A stretch of 64,000 bases of DNA, taken from positions 21,281 through 85,280 of the forward strand of contig JAGWLO010000004.1 in the NCBI GenBank assembly GCA_028872015.1. The letters run 5' to 3'. The position numbers and the translations under genes are program-made. This DNA comes from Burkholderiales bacterium (GTDB taxonomy: Bacteria > Pseudomonadota > Gammaproteobacteria > Burkholderiales > Burkholderiaceae_C). A model generated the notes under the pieces. That model made no database searches and had not been told where the DNA came from. It was given only the letters and a program-made list of their open reading frames with translations. Positions 27,147 through 36,933 of this stretch are shown here, piece after piece; positions within the stretch are counted from its first letter, which is position 1; each line of letters opens with the position of its first letter.

Positions 27147-27478
27147 GCCCTGTCTGCCTGACGATGCTGGTGCCGCCGCAGGCGCAAGACCGGCTGATCG
27201 ACTTTCTGTGTGCGCCGGGCGCGGTGCCGGCCGAGTTCAGCATGCACCCGGTGTCGGCACGCGGGCCGCTGGTGCGGATGCGCCGCGGCGACGAGCAGGT
27301 GCAGGGCTACGCCCAGCGCACCGAGGTCAAGCTCATCCTCGAGCGCGCCGATTGCGAAGCCCTGATCGCGCCGCTGCGGGCGCTGCTGGCGGGCGTGGAC
27401 GGCGGCTACTGGATCACCGCGGTGGAGCGCTTCGAGCCCTTCGGCGCGGCACCGCTGCAGGCCGGGGACGCGGCATGA
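27143..27478 (+). CDS. DUF3240 family protein
   Basis: A 111-residue cytoplasmic protein of the DUF3240 family, whose genes often lie in heavy-metal RND operons; the family has a ferredoxin-like, PII-related appearance. Visible pattern: CLTMLVPPQAQDRLIDFL at the N-terminus, a HPVSARGP turn and RTEVKLILERADCEALIAPL with a C-terminal YWITAVERF strand. The role is unknown; a regulatory or metal-sensing function near the pump is a guess from context. The GTG start at 27143 shares four bases with the pump stop, and its own stop overlaps the next ATG (ATGA), so all three are translationally coupled. Confidence 0.8.
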   Translation: MSPVCLTMLVPPQAQDRLIDFLCAPGAVPAEFSMHPVSARGPLVRMRRGDEQVQGYAQRTEVKLILERADCEALIAPLRALLAGVDGGYWITAVERFEPFGAAPLQAGDAA

Positions 27479-28764
27479 GGCGGCACGCGAAGGGTGCGCC
27501 CCGCGCGGCGGGCGGTGCCGGCAGGGCGGGCGGTGTGGGTGCGGCCTGGCGCGCCGGGCTGGCCGGCCTGGCCCTGGCGTGGCTGCCCACCGCCGCGGCC
27601 CGGGCACAGGCGCCGCTGCCCGATGCGCGCCAGGTGCAGCAGGTGCTGGCCGCCTCGCCCGCGGTGGCGGCGGCCGCGTACGCGCTGCAGGCCGAGCAGG
27701 CCGGCGGCCGCGCCCTGCGCGCCGGGCCCGGCGAGTGGACGGTGTCGGGCAGCGGCGGCCGGCGCCGCTACGTGCCGACGCAGCCCGGCGGCCGCGAGTG
27801 GGACCTGGCGCTCGAACGTCCCTGGCGCAGCGCCGGCAAGGCGCAGGCGGCCACCGCGCTGGGCGACGCGCGGGTGGCGCAGGCCGCGCTGGCACGCGAC
27901 CGTGCCTGGCGCGAGCAGGCGCGCCTGCTGCTCGAAGGCGAGCTGCGCTGGCTGCAGGCCCGCGAGCAGGCCCGGGTCTGGCGCGATCAGGTCGAGCTGC
28001 TCGGCCGCCAGGCCCAGGCCGTGACGCGCCGGCGCCAGCTCGGCGACGCCGCCGAGGTCGAGCGCCTGCAGGCCCAGGCTGCGCTGGCCCAGGCCGAAGC
28101 GCAGTGGCAGCTGGCGCAGGGGCGCGCCCAGGCCGAGCGGGCGCTGCTGCTGGCCACGTTCGCGGGCCTGCAGCCGGGCGACGAAGCCCTGCCCCCGCCG
28201 GCCGAGCCCGCCGCCCTGGCGGTGGCCGTTCTGGTGCAGGCCAGCGTGGAGCTGCGCGCGGCCGAGCGTGAGGTGCAGGTCGCGGCCGCGCAGGCCCGTG
28301 TCGACGACGCCGAGCGCACGCCCGCGCCCACGCTGGGCATGCGCGTGGGCGGCGGCCCGTCGCCGGGCGAGCGCGTGGTGGCGCTGACGTTCAGCGTGCC
28401 CCTCGGCGGCACCTACCGCCAGGCCACGGCGCAGGCCAGTGCGGCCCGGCTGGCCGCCGCCGGCGCGCTGCGCGACGAGGTGGCGCGGCGCACGGCCGCC
28501 GAGGCCGGCATGCGCCTGCGCGAGCGCGCGCTGGCGCTGGCCAACTGGCAGCGCGAGGCCGATGCCGCGGCGCAGCTGGCGCGTAGCGCCGACGCCGTGG
28601 CACGCGGCTACGCGCTGGGCGAAGGCAGCCTGACCGACGTGCTGGTGGCACGTCGGGCGGCCAACGACCAAGGCCTGGCGGCCAGCCTGGCGGCGGTGGC
28701 GGCCTGGGCCGCGGTGTGGCGCGCCGAGCTCGAGGCCGGCCGGCTGTGGCCGGCGCCGTCCTGA
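27475..28764 (+). CDS. TolC-family outer-membrane factor of the RND efflux system
   Basis: A 429-residue outer-membrane channel subunit of the CzcC/CusC class. It begins with a signal sequence (hydrophobic LAGLALAWLPTAAARAQA, cleavage likely after ARA) preceded by an unusually long basic N-region. The rest is dominated by long Ala/Gln/Glu/Arg-rich alpha-helices with two OEP repeats (about residues 50-240 and 245-420), as expected for the helical barrel. There is no lipobox cysteine. It is the last gene of the adaptor-pump-DUF3240-channel operon; in classical czc operons the channel gene comes first. A terminator-like hairpin with TTTT follows at 28783-28807. Confidence 0.85.
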   Translation: MRRHAKGAPRAAGGAGRAGGVGAAWRAGLAGLALAWLPTAAARAQAPLPDARQVQQVLAASPAVAAAAYALQAEQAGGRALRAGPGEWTVSGSGGRRRYVPTQPGGREWDLALERPWRSAGKAQAATALGDARVAQAALARDRAWREQARLLLEGELRWLQAREQARVWRDQVELLGRQAQAVTRRRQLGDAAEVERLQAQAALAQAEAQWQLAQGRAQAERALLLATFAGLQPGDEALPPPAEPAALAVAVLVQASVELRAAEREVQVAAAQARVDDAERTPAPTLGMRVGGGPSPGERVVALTFSVPLGGTYRQATAQASAARLAAAGALRDEVARRTAAEAGMRLRERALALANWQREADAAAQLARSADAVARGYALGEGSLTDVLVARRAANDQGLAASLAAVAAWAAVWRAELEAGRLWPAPS

Positions 28765-28782
28765 GCCGGCGGCCCATGCGCC

Positions 28783-28807
28783 GGCGGGGCCGTCCGGGCC
28801 GCCTTTT
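28783..28807 (+). terminator. Probable terminator of the RND efflux operon
   Basis: GGCGG...CCGCC closes a GC-rich loop and is followed at once by TTTT, 19 bases after the stop of the outer-membrane factor gene. Another hairpin (GCCGGCG-N7-CGCCGGC) directly precedes it. Confidence 0.5.
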
Positions 28808-28821
28808 CGGGCGCGCCGTGC

Positions 28822-30426
28822 TCAGTCGGTGGCAGCCAGCGCCGGCGGGTCGAGATCGCGCAGGTCGCGCCCGCGCGTCTCCCGGCCGTAGCGCCACACC
28901 AGCGCCAGCGCCACCAGCACCGGCGCCAGCGCCAGCAGCGCGGCCACCCGCATCGCGGGCACCCAGCCCAGCAGGCTCAGCAGCTGTGCCACCAGCCCGC
29001 CGCCCTTGGTGCAGGCCGCCACCCAGCCCGTGGCGCGGCCGCGCAGGCGCAGCGGGTAGCTCTCGGCCGCGTAGGGCAGCAGCATCGCGATGATGCCGTT
29101 GGTGCCGATGATCAGCAGCGCGATCGGCCACACCGGGCTGGCCTGCGTCGGGTCGGCCAGCTCGAGCCGCACCACGCCCAGCAGGCCGAGCGCGGTCACG
29201 CCGATGGCCACCAGCAAGGCGCCCTTGCTGCTCCAGCGGCCGTAGGCCAGCGCCGCCGCGAACACGGTGGGAATCGCGATCAGGGCCGAGGCCGCCAGCA
29301 GCAGGCCCGACAGCGCCATGCTGTAGCCGCGCTCGATCAGGTGCTCGGGCATCCACAGCAGCAGCCCGAAGTTGATCAGCCCCCAGGCCCCGGCCGCGAT
29401 GCTCAGGGCCCAGGTGCGCGCCACCAGGCCGCGGCCGGTGCTGTGCGCCGGGCCCGCACCGGCGGCGCGGCGGCGCACCGCCGCCGCGGCCTCCTGGCGC
29501 GCCTGGGCCGTGGCGTCGAGCACCTCGCAGCCGAAACGCCGCAGCGTGGCCACGGCCTCGGCCAGCCGCCCGCGGGCCACCAGGTACTTGGGCGACTCGG
29601 GGATGTGGACGTTCAGCAGCACCAGCAGCAAGCCGGTGGGCAGGTTCAGGAGCCACAGGATGCGCCAGCTGAAGTGCGGGATCAGCCACGCCGCCAGCCC
29701 GCTGGCGGCCAGGTAGCCGCCCACGGCACCCAGGCCGCCCACCAGCACCAGCACCCAGCTGCGGTGGCGCGAGGGCATGGTCTCGGCCAGCAGCGCGTAC
29801 GTCACCGGCAGCATGCCGCCGGCCGCCGCGCCCATCAGGAAGCACATGCCGACGTTCCACCACAGCGAGGGCATGGCCCCGCAGATGGCCGTGCCCACGA
29901 ACATCACGGCCGACAGCAGGATCGAGGCCCGGCGGCCGTACAGGTCGGCCAGCCAGCCCCAGAGCACCGAGCCGGCCACGGTGCCGCACAGCGCGGCGAA
30001 GGGCAGCCAGGCCACGCTGCGGGCCGACAGCCCGTACTCGGCGCGCATGCCCGGCACCACGAAGCCCAGGCTGGCCGGCTTCATGACGTCGATCACCAGT
30101 GCCAGCGTCAGCACGCCGATCAGGCGCCAGTGGGCCGGGCCCAGGCGCGCATCCTCGGGCGCCAGCACCGCCACCGCCGCTGCGGCGTCGCGGGCCGAGG
30201 GCGCGCGCGGCAGCAGGCCGTAGGCGGCCACCACGAGGCCGGCCACGATCAGCGCCATGCCCCACAGCATGGCCGCGTCCATCGCCATGTCGGCGAGGCG
30301 GAAGCCGTTGTCGCGGCCCATCCAGTACATCGGCAGGTGCAGCAGCACGCCGGCGGTGACGGCAACGCAGCCGCCGACGAAGGCGGCCCGGTGCGGACGG
30401 TCGGCCAGGAGGCGGCTGGGCGGCAT
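28822..30426 (-). CDS. MFS transporter (sugar porter-like group)
   Basis: A 534-residue inner-membrane transporter of the major facilitator superfamily. Two extra hydrophobic segments at the N-terminus (about residues 15-75) precede the usual 12, making about 14 in total. The loop 2-3 motif [13 protein letters not shown] and the motif [12 protein letters not shown] after TM6 mark the sugar porter/NiaP-like group, which carries sugars, organic acids or aromatic acids. The loop 8-9 counterpart (YGRWSSKG) is divergent. The substrate is not predictable. It follows scpA by only ten bases on the same strand, so it may be co-transcribed with DUF3460 and scpA, although no functional link is evident. 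Confidence 0.85.
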   Translation of the reverse strand: MPPSRLLADRPHRAAFVGGCVAVTAGVLLHLPMYWMGRDNGFRLADMAMDAAMLWGMALIVAGLVVAAYGLLPRAPSARDAAAAVAVLAPEDARLGPAHWRLIGVLTLALVIDVMKPASLGFVVPGMRAEYGLSARSVAWLPFAALCGTVAGSVLWGWLADLYGRRASILLSAVMFVGTAICGAMPSLWWNVGMCFLMGAAAGGMLPVTYALLAETMPSRHRSWVLVLVGGLGAVGGYLAASGLAAWLIPHFSWRILWLLNLPTGLLLVLLNVHIPESPKYLVARGRLAEAVATLRRFGCEVLDATAQARQEAAAAVRRRAAGAGPAHSTGRGLVARTWALSIAAGAWGLINFGLLLWMPEHLIERGYSMALSGLLLAASALIAIPTVFAAALAYGRWSSKGALLVAIGVTALGLLGVVRLELADPTQASPVWPIALLIIGTNGIIAMLLPYAAESYPLRLRGRATGWVAACTKGGGLVAQLLSLLGWVPAMRVAALLALAPVLVALALVWRYGRETRGRDLRDLDPPALAATD

Positions 30427-30436
30427 CCGGGGCCCC

Positions 30437-31285
30437 TCAGCTCGGCCGGTAGGCCAGGCGGACGTAGATCGGCGCGTAGGCCTCGGCCTGCGTCACCTCC
30501 AGCAGGCTCTCGCGCGCCAGCTCGAGCAGCGCGACGAAGGTCACCACCAGCACCGGCACGCCGCGCGCGGCCTCGAACAGCTCGTGGAACTCGAGGAAGC
30601 GCCGGCCCTGCAGCCGGCGCAGCACGATGCTCATGTGCTCGCGCACCGAGAGCTGCTCGCGGCTGATGGTGTGGTGGCGGTTGAGGCGGGCGCGCTGCAG
30701 GATCTCGGCCCAGGCCGCACGCAGGTCGTCGGGGTTCACCTCGGGCCAGCGCGGCGCCAGGCTCTGCTCGATGTGCACCTGCGCGCGCAGGAAGTCGCGC
30801 CCCAGCAGCGGCAGCGCGTCGAGCCGGGCCGCGCCGAGCTTGATCTGCTCGTACTCGACCAGCCGCCGCACGAGTTCGGCGCGCGGGTCCTCGGGCTCGG
30901 CGCCGTCGGCGCTCTTCTTGGGCGGCAGCAGCATGCGCGACTTGATCTCGATCAACATCGCCGCCATCAGCAGGTATTCACTGGCGAGCTCGAGGTTGTG
31001 GCGCCGGATCTGGTCGACGTAGGTCAGGTACTGGCGCGTCACGCTGGCCAGCGGGATGTCGAGGATGTTGAAGTTCTGGCGCCGGATCAGGTAGAGCAGC
31101 AGGTCGAGCGGACCCTCGAAGGCCTCGAGAAAGACCTCCAGCGCATCCGGCGGGATGTACAGGTCCTGCGGCAGCCTGAACAGCGGCTCGCCGTACAGCC
31201 GCGCCACGGCGACCTGGTCCACCACCTCGGGCAGCGGCACCGCGCTGTCGGCGGGCAGTTCGGGCGCGGCGGGGCGTGCGCTCAA
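30437..31285 (-). CDS. scpA: Segregation and condensation protein A, probable TTG start
   Basis: The kleisin subunit of the bacterial SMC-ScpAB condensin. The N-terminal domain has the hallmark FEGPLDLLLYLIRRQNFNILDIPLASVTRQYL and LASEYLLMAAMLIEIKSRMLLP, and the C-terminal winged helix has VTFVALLELARE, typical of ScpA. No ATG or GTG fits well between the upstream gene and the conserved region. The frame contains TTG at 31285, overlapping the TGA of the DUF3460 gene (TTGA), which gives 282 residues and fits the four-base overlaps seen elsewhere in the window. The N-terminal 40 residues are poorly conserved. The DUF3460-scpA order is common in Burkholderiales. Confidence 0.92.
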   Translation of the reverse strand: MSARPAAPELPADSAVPLPEVVDQVAVARLYGEPLFRLPQDLYIPPDALEVFLEAFEGPLDLLLYLIRRQNFNILDIPLASVTRQYLTYVDQIRRHNLELASEYLLMAAMLIEIKSRMLLPPKKSADGAEPEDPRAELVRRLVEYEQIKLGAARLDALPLLGRDFLRAQVHIEQSLAPRWPEVNPDDLRAAWAEILQRARLNRHHTISREQLSVREHMSIVLRRLQGRRFLEFHELFEAARGVPVLVVTFVALLELARESLLEVTQAEAYAPIYVRLAYRPS

Positions 31286-31488
31286 GCGTCGGTCTTGGTC
31301 TGGTACACGTAGGGCTGCTGCGGCACCTTGGCCTCGCGCCACTCGGCCAGGGCGCCGCGGTCGAGCCGGCGGTCCCACAGCAGGGCACGGCCGGCGCGCT
31401 GATCAGCCTCCAGCGTCGGCTTGCTGGCCTTCAGCGACTGGATGAAGTCGGTGACGTCGGAGGTGTAGGGCTTCCAGAACAGCGGCAT
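31282..31488 (-). CDS. DUF3460 family protein
   Basis: A 68-residue protein that matches the DUF3460 pattern throughout: a short aromatic N-terminus, then FIQSLKASKPTLEADQRAGRALLWDRR and a C-terminal AKVPQQPYVYQTK. The family is restricted to beta-proteobacteria, is of unknown function and lies next to scpA. I take the ATG at 31488; a GTG four codons earlier is also in frame. The stop codon shares bases with the probable TTG start of scpA. Confidence 0.88.
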   Translation of the reverse strand: MPLFWKPYTSDVTDFIQSLKASKPTLEADQRAGRALLWDRRLDRGALAEWREAKVPQQPYVYQTKTDA

Positions 31489-31565
31489 GGCAAGGCGCAC
31501 GGGGCAGGGCGCGGCAGAATGGACGCTTCGATTTTACGTTGCGGGGTGACGATGGGGCCTGCCGG

Positions 31566-33101
31566 ATGCGCCTAGCCGCCCAGGCCCCCGCGCCGGCGCA
31601 GCCGCTGGAAGTGGAGCTCAAGTTCCAGGTGCCGGCGGCGCGGCGCGAGGCCCTGCGCCGCGCCGTGGCCACCGCCACCGCGCGCACCACGCGGCTGCAG
31701 GCCGTGTACGCCGATACCGCCGACCGGCGGCTGGCGGCGGCCGGGCTGGCGCTGCGCCTGCGCAAGGAAGGCCGGGTCTGGGTGCAGACCCTGAAGGGCC
31801 GCGGCGACGACGTGATGGCGCGGCCCGAGCATTCGTTGCGCCTGCCGCCGCAGGCCGGCGAGCCGGTGCTGGACCCGCAGCGCCACGCCGGCACCCCGGC
31901 CGGGGCGGCGCTGCTGTCCGCGCTGGGCGACGGGGCCGCGCTGCAGCCGCTGTACCGCACCGACATCCGCCGCCTGCACCGCCGCGTGCGCAGCGGTGGC
32001 GCGCTGATCGAGATCGCCTACGACCGCGGACACATCCTGGCCGGCGAACAGCGGCTGGCGGTGGACGAGATCGAGTTCGAGCTCGTCAGCGGGCCGCCGC
32101 AGGCCCTGGCCCTGCTGGCCGCGCGCTGGGCGGCGCGCTTCGGGCTGTGGTGGGACAGCCGCACCAAGTCCGAGCGCGGTCTGCGGCTGGCGCTCGGGCT
32201 GTCGCAGACCGCCGCCACCCGGGCCACGCGGCCGGCCTGGCCCGCCGGGGCCGATGCGCATGCGGTGCGGGCGGCAGCGCTGCGTTCGGCCCTGGCGCAG
32301 GCCCTGGCCAACGCCAGCGAGCTGGCCGCCGGCGCCGGCACGCCCGAGCACCTGCACCAGCTGCGTGTGGCGCTGCGCCGGCTGCGCAGCGTGCTGCGCG
32401 AACTCGGCGCCTGGGGCGGGGATGCCGAGGCGGCGCTCGCGCTCGAGCAGGCCTGGCGCGACCCGTTCGGTGCGCTCGGCGCGGCCCGCGATGCCGACGT
32501 CATGGCCTTGCTCGCGCCGCGGCTGCTGGCGGCCGGCGCGCCGGCCGCCAGCGTGCCGGCCGCGGGCGCGGCGGGCGGCGTCGATCCGGACCCGGGCGCC
32601 ATCGTGCGCAGCCCTTTGTTCACGGCCTTGCTGCTGCGCAGCCTGGCCTTCGGTCTGGTGCCGGCGCCGCGGGCCGCGGCGGCGGCCCCGCTGTCGCTGG
32701 CCGAGGCGGCGCGCGCGGTGCTGCGCCCGGCCTGGCGTCGGGTGCTGGCCGATGCCGCGGCCTTTGCCGGGGCGCCCGCCGAGCAGCGGCACCGCATGCG
32801 CAAGCGGCTCAAGCGCTTTCGCTATACGCTGGAGACGCTGCTGCCGCTGTTCCGCCGCAAGCCGGCGCAGGCGCTGCTGGCGCGCATCGGCCGGGCCCTA
32901 GACGCCCTGGGGGAGCTCAACGACCTGCACACTGCGCAGGCCCTGTGGCGCCAGCGCGCCGACCAGGAGCCCGCGGCCTGGTTCGCCGTCGGCTGGCTGG
33001 CGGCGCAGGCGGCGCGGGCCGGCGACGCCGCTGCGGCCGAGCTGGCGCAACTCGCCCGCGCCCCCCGGCCCTGGCGGCGCGGCGCGGCGTCAGGGCGCTG
33101 A
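31566..33101 (+). CDS. CYTH and CHAD domain-containing protein
   Basis: A 511-residue protein of two domains. The N-terminal CYTH domain (about residues 1-205) begins with the signature EVELKF (ExExK) and has the alternating acidic/basic strands of triphosphate tunnel metalloenzymes, e.g. RLRKEGRVWVQTLKGRG, EIEFELVSG and a final KSERG. Such domains hydrolyse or bind inorganic triphosphate. The C-terminal CHAD domain (about 225-505) is helical with conserved histidines and arginines (HLHQLRVALRRLRS; RMRKRLKRFRYTLE) that bind polyphosphate. The pair is linked to polyphosphate metabolism or granules. Start: ATG at 31566. Its last 12 bases overlap the convergent SulP gene. Confidence 0.92.
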   Translation: MRLAAQAPAPAQPLEVELKFQVPAARREALRRAVATATARTTRLQAVYADTADRRLAAAGLALRLRKEGRVWVQTLKGRGDDVMARPEHSLRLPPQAGEPVLDPQRHAGTPAGAALLSALGDGAALQPLYRTDIRRLHRRVRSGGALIEIAYDRGHILAGEQRLAVDEIEFELVSGPPQALALLAARWAARFGLWWDSRTKSERGLRLALGLSQTAATRATRPAWPAGADAHAVRAAALRSALAQALANASELAAGAGTPEHLHQLRVALRRLRSVLRELGAWGGDAEAALALEQAWRDPFGALGAARDADVMALLAPRLLAAGAPAASVPAAGAAGGVDPDPGAIVRSPLFTALLLRSLAFGLVPAPRAAAAAPLSLAEAARAVLRPAWRRVLADAAAFAGAPAEQRHRMRKRLKRFRYTLETLLPLFRRKPAQALLARIGRALDALGELNDLHTAQALWRQRADQEPAAWFAVGWLAAQAARAGDAAAAELAQLARAPRPWRRGAASGR

Positions 33102-34787
33102 GCCCGGCGGCAAGCCGGCGGGCGGCCGGGCGTCGTCGCCGAACGCCGCGGCCACGCTGGGCACGATGTTCTCGGCCCCGAGCTCGGCCTCGAAGCCGGT
33201 CTTGCGCATCAGCGCCAGCGGCTGCTCGTTCACGTTGGCCAGCACCAGTGCCACGCCCTGGCGCTGCAGCGTGCGCTGCATCTGCACCAGCGCATCCAGG
33301 CCCGAGCTGTCCATCAGCACCAGGCGCTGCATCTCCAGCACCACGGCGCGGGTGCCGGCAGGCAGCTGCTCGGGCAGGGCCTCGATCTTGCCGACGGCGC
33401 CGAAGAACAGCGAGCCGTAGAGCTCGAAGGCCTGCACGCCCTCGGGCAGCGCGGTGCCGGGCGGCGCCACGTGCGGCCGCACGCTGAACAGCTGGCCCAT
33501 GCGCCAGATGAAGAAGATGCACGACAGCACCAGCCCCACCTCGACGGCCACCGTGAGGTCGAACACGATGGTCAGCGTGAAGGTGCCCAGCATCAGCAGC
33601 CGGTAGCCGGGCGAGAACAGCCGCAGGCGCGAGAACTGGTGGCCCTCGAACATGTTCCAGGCCACGAACATCAGGATGCCGGCCAGCGCCGCCAGCGGGA
33701 TCAGGCCCGCCAGCGGTGCGGCCGCCAGCAGGACGGCCAGCAGCACCACGGCATGCACGATGCCGGCCACCGGGCTGGTGGCGCCGGCCTTGACGTTGGT
33801 GATGGTGCGCGCGATCGTGCCCGTGGCCGGGATGCCGCCGAAGAAGGGCGCCACCATGTTGGCCACGCCCTGCGCCATCAGCTCCTGGTTGGCATCGTGG
33901 CGCGGCGCCGTGATCAGCCCGTCGGCCACGCGCGCGCACAGCAGCGACTCGATGGCCCCCAGCAGCGCGATGGTCAGCGCCGGGATCGCCAGCCGCTGCA
34001 CCGTCTCCCAGCTGAAGCTGGGCAGCACCACGGGCGGCAGCCCGCGCGGCAGCTCGCCGAAGCGCGAGGCGATGGTCTCCACCGGCAGCTTGAAGCCCCA
34101 GGCCAGCAGCGTCAGCACCACCAGCGCCACGATGGGACCGGGCACGCGCGACAGGACGTGCCCCGGCCGCCGCGGCCACAGCGCCAGCAGCACGACGCAG
34201 CCCGCGCCGATGGCGAATGCGTAGGGGTTGAAGCTGTCGAGGTGGCGCGCCAGGGTGGCCACCACGGCGAAGAAGTCGCCCGGCATCTTGCCGGTCTGCA
34301 GGCCCATCAGATCGCGCAGCTGCGACAGCGCGATCAGCACCGCGATGCCGTTGGTGAAGCCGATGACGATGGACACCGGGATGTAGCGGATCATCACGCC
34401 CAGCTTGAACAGCCCGAGCGCGAACATCAGCGCGCCGGCCATCACGGTGGCGATCAGCAGGTTGGCCACGCCGTAGCGCGCGACGATGCCGTAGACGATG
34501 ACGATGAAGGCACCGGCCGGGCCCCCGATCTGCACCGTCGAGCCGCCCAGGGCCGAGATGAGCAGCCCGGCCACCACCGCCGTGATCAGCCCCTGCTCGG
34601 GCTTGACGCCCGAGGCGATGGCGAAGGCCAGGGCCAGCGGCAGCGCGACGATGGCTACCGTGACGCCGGCGCCCAGATCGGCCAGCAGGCGCCGGCGGTC
34701 GTAGCCGCGCAGCGCATCGCGCATGCGGGGGCGGAATCGGTGCAGCTGGGGCGGTGGCATCGGGTCGGCTCGGTTGGCGACGACCAT
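33090..34787 (-). CDS. SulP family inorganic anion transporter with STAS domain
   Basis: A 565-residue inner-membrane transporter of the SLC26/SulP family, which moves sulfate, bicarbonate or dicarboxylates. About 12-14 membrane segments occupy residues 35-430, with the family signature near TM1-TM3 (GVTVAIVALPLALAFAIASGVKPEQGL, GGSTVQIGGPAGAF). The C-terminal STAS domain (about 440-550) has the loop LMDSSGLDAL, which in anti-sigma antagonists carries the phosphorylated serine. The substrate cannot be assigned; the protein differs from the BicA group only in details I cannot score by eye. A second in-frame ATG at 34760 is possible. It overlaps the CYTH-CHAD gene by 12 bases. Confidence 0.92.
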   Translation of the reverse strand: MVVANRADPMPPPQLHRFRPRMRDALRGYDRRRLLADLGAGVTVAIVALPLALAFAIASGVKPEQGLITAVVAGLLISALGGSTVQIGGPAGAFIVIVYGIVARYGVANLLIATVMAGALMFALGLFKLGVMIRYIPVSIVIGFTNGIAVLIALSQLRDLMGLQTGKMPGDFFAVVATLARHLDSFNPYAFAIGAGCVVLLALWPRRPGHVLSRVPGPIVALVVLTLLAWGFKLPVETIASRFGELPRGLPPVVLPSFSWETVQRLAIPALTIALLGAIESLLCARVADGLITAPRHDANQELMAQGVANMVAPFFGGIPATGTIARTITNVKAGATSPVAGIVHAVVLLAVLLAAAPLAGLIPLAALAGILMFVAWNMFEGHQFSRLRLFSPGYRLLMLGTFTLTIVFDLTVAVEVGLVLSCIFFIWRMGQLFSVRPHVAPPGTALPEGVQAFELYGSLFFGAVGKIEALPEQLPAGTRAVVLEMQRLVLMDSSGLDALVQMQRTLQRQGVALVLANVNEQPLALMRKTGFEAELGAENIVPSVAAAFGDDARPPAGLPPGSAP

Positions 34788-34820
34788 GCGGCAACAGCCC
34801 GCAGGGCGGCTTGACGGGGA

Positions 34821-36878
34821 TCAGCGCACGCGCATGCCGGGCACGGCGCCGGGGCCGGGCTCGAGCAGGTAGACGCCGGGCTGCGACTTCTCGTCGGCGT
34901 GGCTGGCGGCCAGCACCATGCCTTCGCTGAGGCCGAACTTCATCTTGCGCGGCGCCAGGTTCGCAACCATCACCGTGAGCCGGCCCACCAGCTGCTCGGG
35001 CCGGAAGTTGGCCGCGATGCCGCTGAACACGTTGCGGTGCCGGCCCTCGCCCACGTCCAGCGTCAGGCGCAGCAGCTTGGTGCTGCCGGCCACGGGCTCG
35101 GCGCCGACGATCCGGGCGATCCGCAGATCGGCCTGGAAGAACGCATCGACGCCGATCTCGGCGGCGATCGGCTCGCCCCCGGGCGGCGTGGCCACGGCGG
35201 CGGCGTCCGGTTCAGGCGGGGCCTCGAACAGCGCTTGCAGCCGCTTGGCGTCGACGCGCTGCATCAGGTGCCGGTAGGCGCCGATGCCGTGCCCGCCCAG
35301 GGCCCGCTGGTGGTCGGCCCATTGCAGCGGCTCGATGCGGAGGAAGGTCTCGACCTGTGCCGCCAGCGCCGGCAGCACGGGCTTGAGGTAGATCGTGAGC
35401 AGGCGGAAGGCCTCGATGCAGACGCTGCAAACATCGTGCAGCGCGGCGTCCATCCCCGGCTGCTTGGCCAGCTCCCAGGGCTTGTGCTGGTCGACGTAGC
35501 CGTTGACGCGGTCGGCCAGCGCCATCACCTCGCGCACCGCCTTGCCGAATTCGCGGTCCTCGTAGAGCCTGGCCACGGTCTCGGCATGGGCCCGCAGGCC
35601 GTCGAGCAGGGCGCGGCCTTCGACCCCGAGATCGGCCGACAGCCGGCCGCCGAAGCGCTGGTGCAGGAAGCCCGCGGCGCGGCTGGCGATGTTGACGTAC
35701 TTGCCCACCAGGTCGCTGTTGACGCGGGCGGCGAAGTCGTCGGGGTTGAAGTCGATGTCCTCGACCCGCGCGTTGAGCTTGGCGGCCAGGTAGTAGCGCA
35801 GCCATTCCGGGTCGAGCCCCAGCTCGAGGTAGCGCAGCGGGCTCAGGCCGGTGCCGCGGCTCTTGCTCATCTTCTCGCCGTCGTTGACGGTCAGAAAACC
35901 GTGCACGTGGATGCGGTCGGGCGTCTTGCGGCCGCTGAACTTCAGCATCGCGGGCCAGAACAGGGTGTGGAAGGTGACGATGTCCTTGCCGATGAAATGC
36001 ACCTGCTCCAGCTCGGGCTGCGCCAGGTAGCGCTCGAAGTCGATGCCCAGCGTGTCCAGCCGCGACTTCAGCGCTGCGAGGTAGCCCACCGGCGCGTCGA
36101 GCCAGACGTAGAAGTACTTGCCCGGCGCATCGGGAATCTCGATGCCGAAGTAGGGCGCCTCGCGGCTGATGTCCCAGTCGCCCAGGCCCGGCTGGCCCGA
36201 GGCGTCGCGCTTGAACCACTCGCGCACCTTGTTCGCCACCTCGGGCTGCAGCCGGCCATCCTGGGTCCAGCTCTCCAGGAACTCGACGCAGCGCGGGTCG
36301 GACAGGCGGAAGAAGAAGTGCTCGCTGCTGCGCAGCACCGGCGTGGCGCCCGAGAGGGCCGAGTACGGGTGCTTCAGATCGGTCGGCGCGTAGACCGCGC
36401 CGCAGACCTCGCAGTTGTCGCCGTACTGGTCCGGCGCGCCGCAGTTCGGGCATTCGCCCTTGATGAAGCGGTCGGGCAGGAACATGCCCTTGTCCGGGTC
36501 GAAGAACTGCTCGACCACGCGCGTGTCGATGAGCTCGTTCTTGCGCAGCGCCAGGTAGATCTCGCGCGCCAGCGCGTGGTTCTCGGGCGCGTCGGTGGAA
36601 TGCCAGTGGTCGAAGGCGATATGGAAGCCGTCGAGGTAGCGCCGGCGCCCGGCGGCGATCGCGGCCACGAACTGCTGCGGCGTCTGGCCGGCCTTCTCGG
36701 CCGCGATCATGATGGGTGCGCCGTGGGCGTCGTCGGCGCACACGAACTGCACCTCCGCCCCGCGCAGGCGCTGGAACCGCACCCAGGTGTCGGCCTGGAT
36801 GTACTCCATGATGTGCCCGATGTGGAACGGGCCGTTGGCGTAGGGCAGGGCGGTGGTGACGAACAGCTGGCGCGGCAT
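34821..36878 (-). CDS. metG: Methionine-tRNA ligase
   Basis: A 685-residue class Ia synthetase. The HIGH motif is [15 protein letters not shown] (about residues 12-26), a zinc knuckle with CPNCG and CEVCG is present (about residues 140-165), and the KMSKS loop is [10 protein letters not shown]. The C-terminal 110 residues are the tRNA-binding EMAPII/Trbp111-like domain ([20 protein letters not shown]), joined by an Ala/Pro-rich linker, as in dimeric bacterial MetRS. The ATG at 36878 gives the usual [16 protein letters not shown] start. It is separated from the SulP gene by 33 bases, and divergent from a small exported protein gene. A TAAAAT box lies seven bases before the start. Confidence 0.97.
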   Translation of the reverse strand: MPRQLFVTTALPYANGPFHIGHIMEYIQADTWVRFQRLRGAEVQFVCADDAHGAPIMIAAEKAGQTPQQFVAAIAAGRRRYLDGFHIAFDHWHSTDAPENHALAREIYLALRKNELIDTRVVEQFFDPDKGMFLPDRFIKGECPNCGAPDQYGDNCEVCGAVYAPTDLKHPYSALSGATPVLRSSEHFFFRLSDPRCVEFLESWTQDGRLQPEVANKVREWFKRDASGQPGLGDWDISREAPYFGIEIPDAPGKYFYVWLDAPVGYLAALKSRLDTLGIDFERYLAQPELEQVHFIGKDIVTFHTLFWPAMLKFSGRKTPDRIHVHGFLTVNDGEKMSKSRGTGLSPLRYLELGLDPEWLRYYLAAKLNARVEDIDFNPDDFAARVNSDLVGKYVNIASRAAGFLHQRFGGRLSADLGVEGRALLDGLRAHAETVARLYEDREFGKAVREVMALADRVNGYVDQHKPWELAKQPGMDAALHDVCSVCIEAFRLLTIYLKPVLPALAAQVETFLRIEPLQWADHQRALGGHGIGAYRHLMQRVDAKRLQALFEAPPEPDAAAVATPPGGEPIAAEIGVDAFFQADLRIARIVGAEPVAGSTKLLRLTLDVGEGRHRNVFSGIAANFRPEQLVGRLTVMVANLAPRKMKFGLSEGMVLAASHADEKSQPGVYLLEPGPGAVPGMRVR

Positions 36879-36885
36879 GGTGTCG

Positions 36886-36891
36886 ATTTTA
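36886..36891 (-). promoter_or_regulatory. Candidate -10 box TAAAAT of metG
   Basis: On the minus strand TAAAAT is seven bases before the metG ATG, in the 55-base divergent gap. It would give a leader of zero to one base. Confidence 0.4.
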
Positions 36892-36933
36892 GGCGGCCGG
36901 GGTGGGGCGCCGATCTCGCGCACACTTGCGGCC

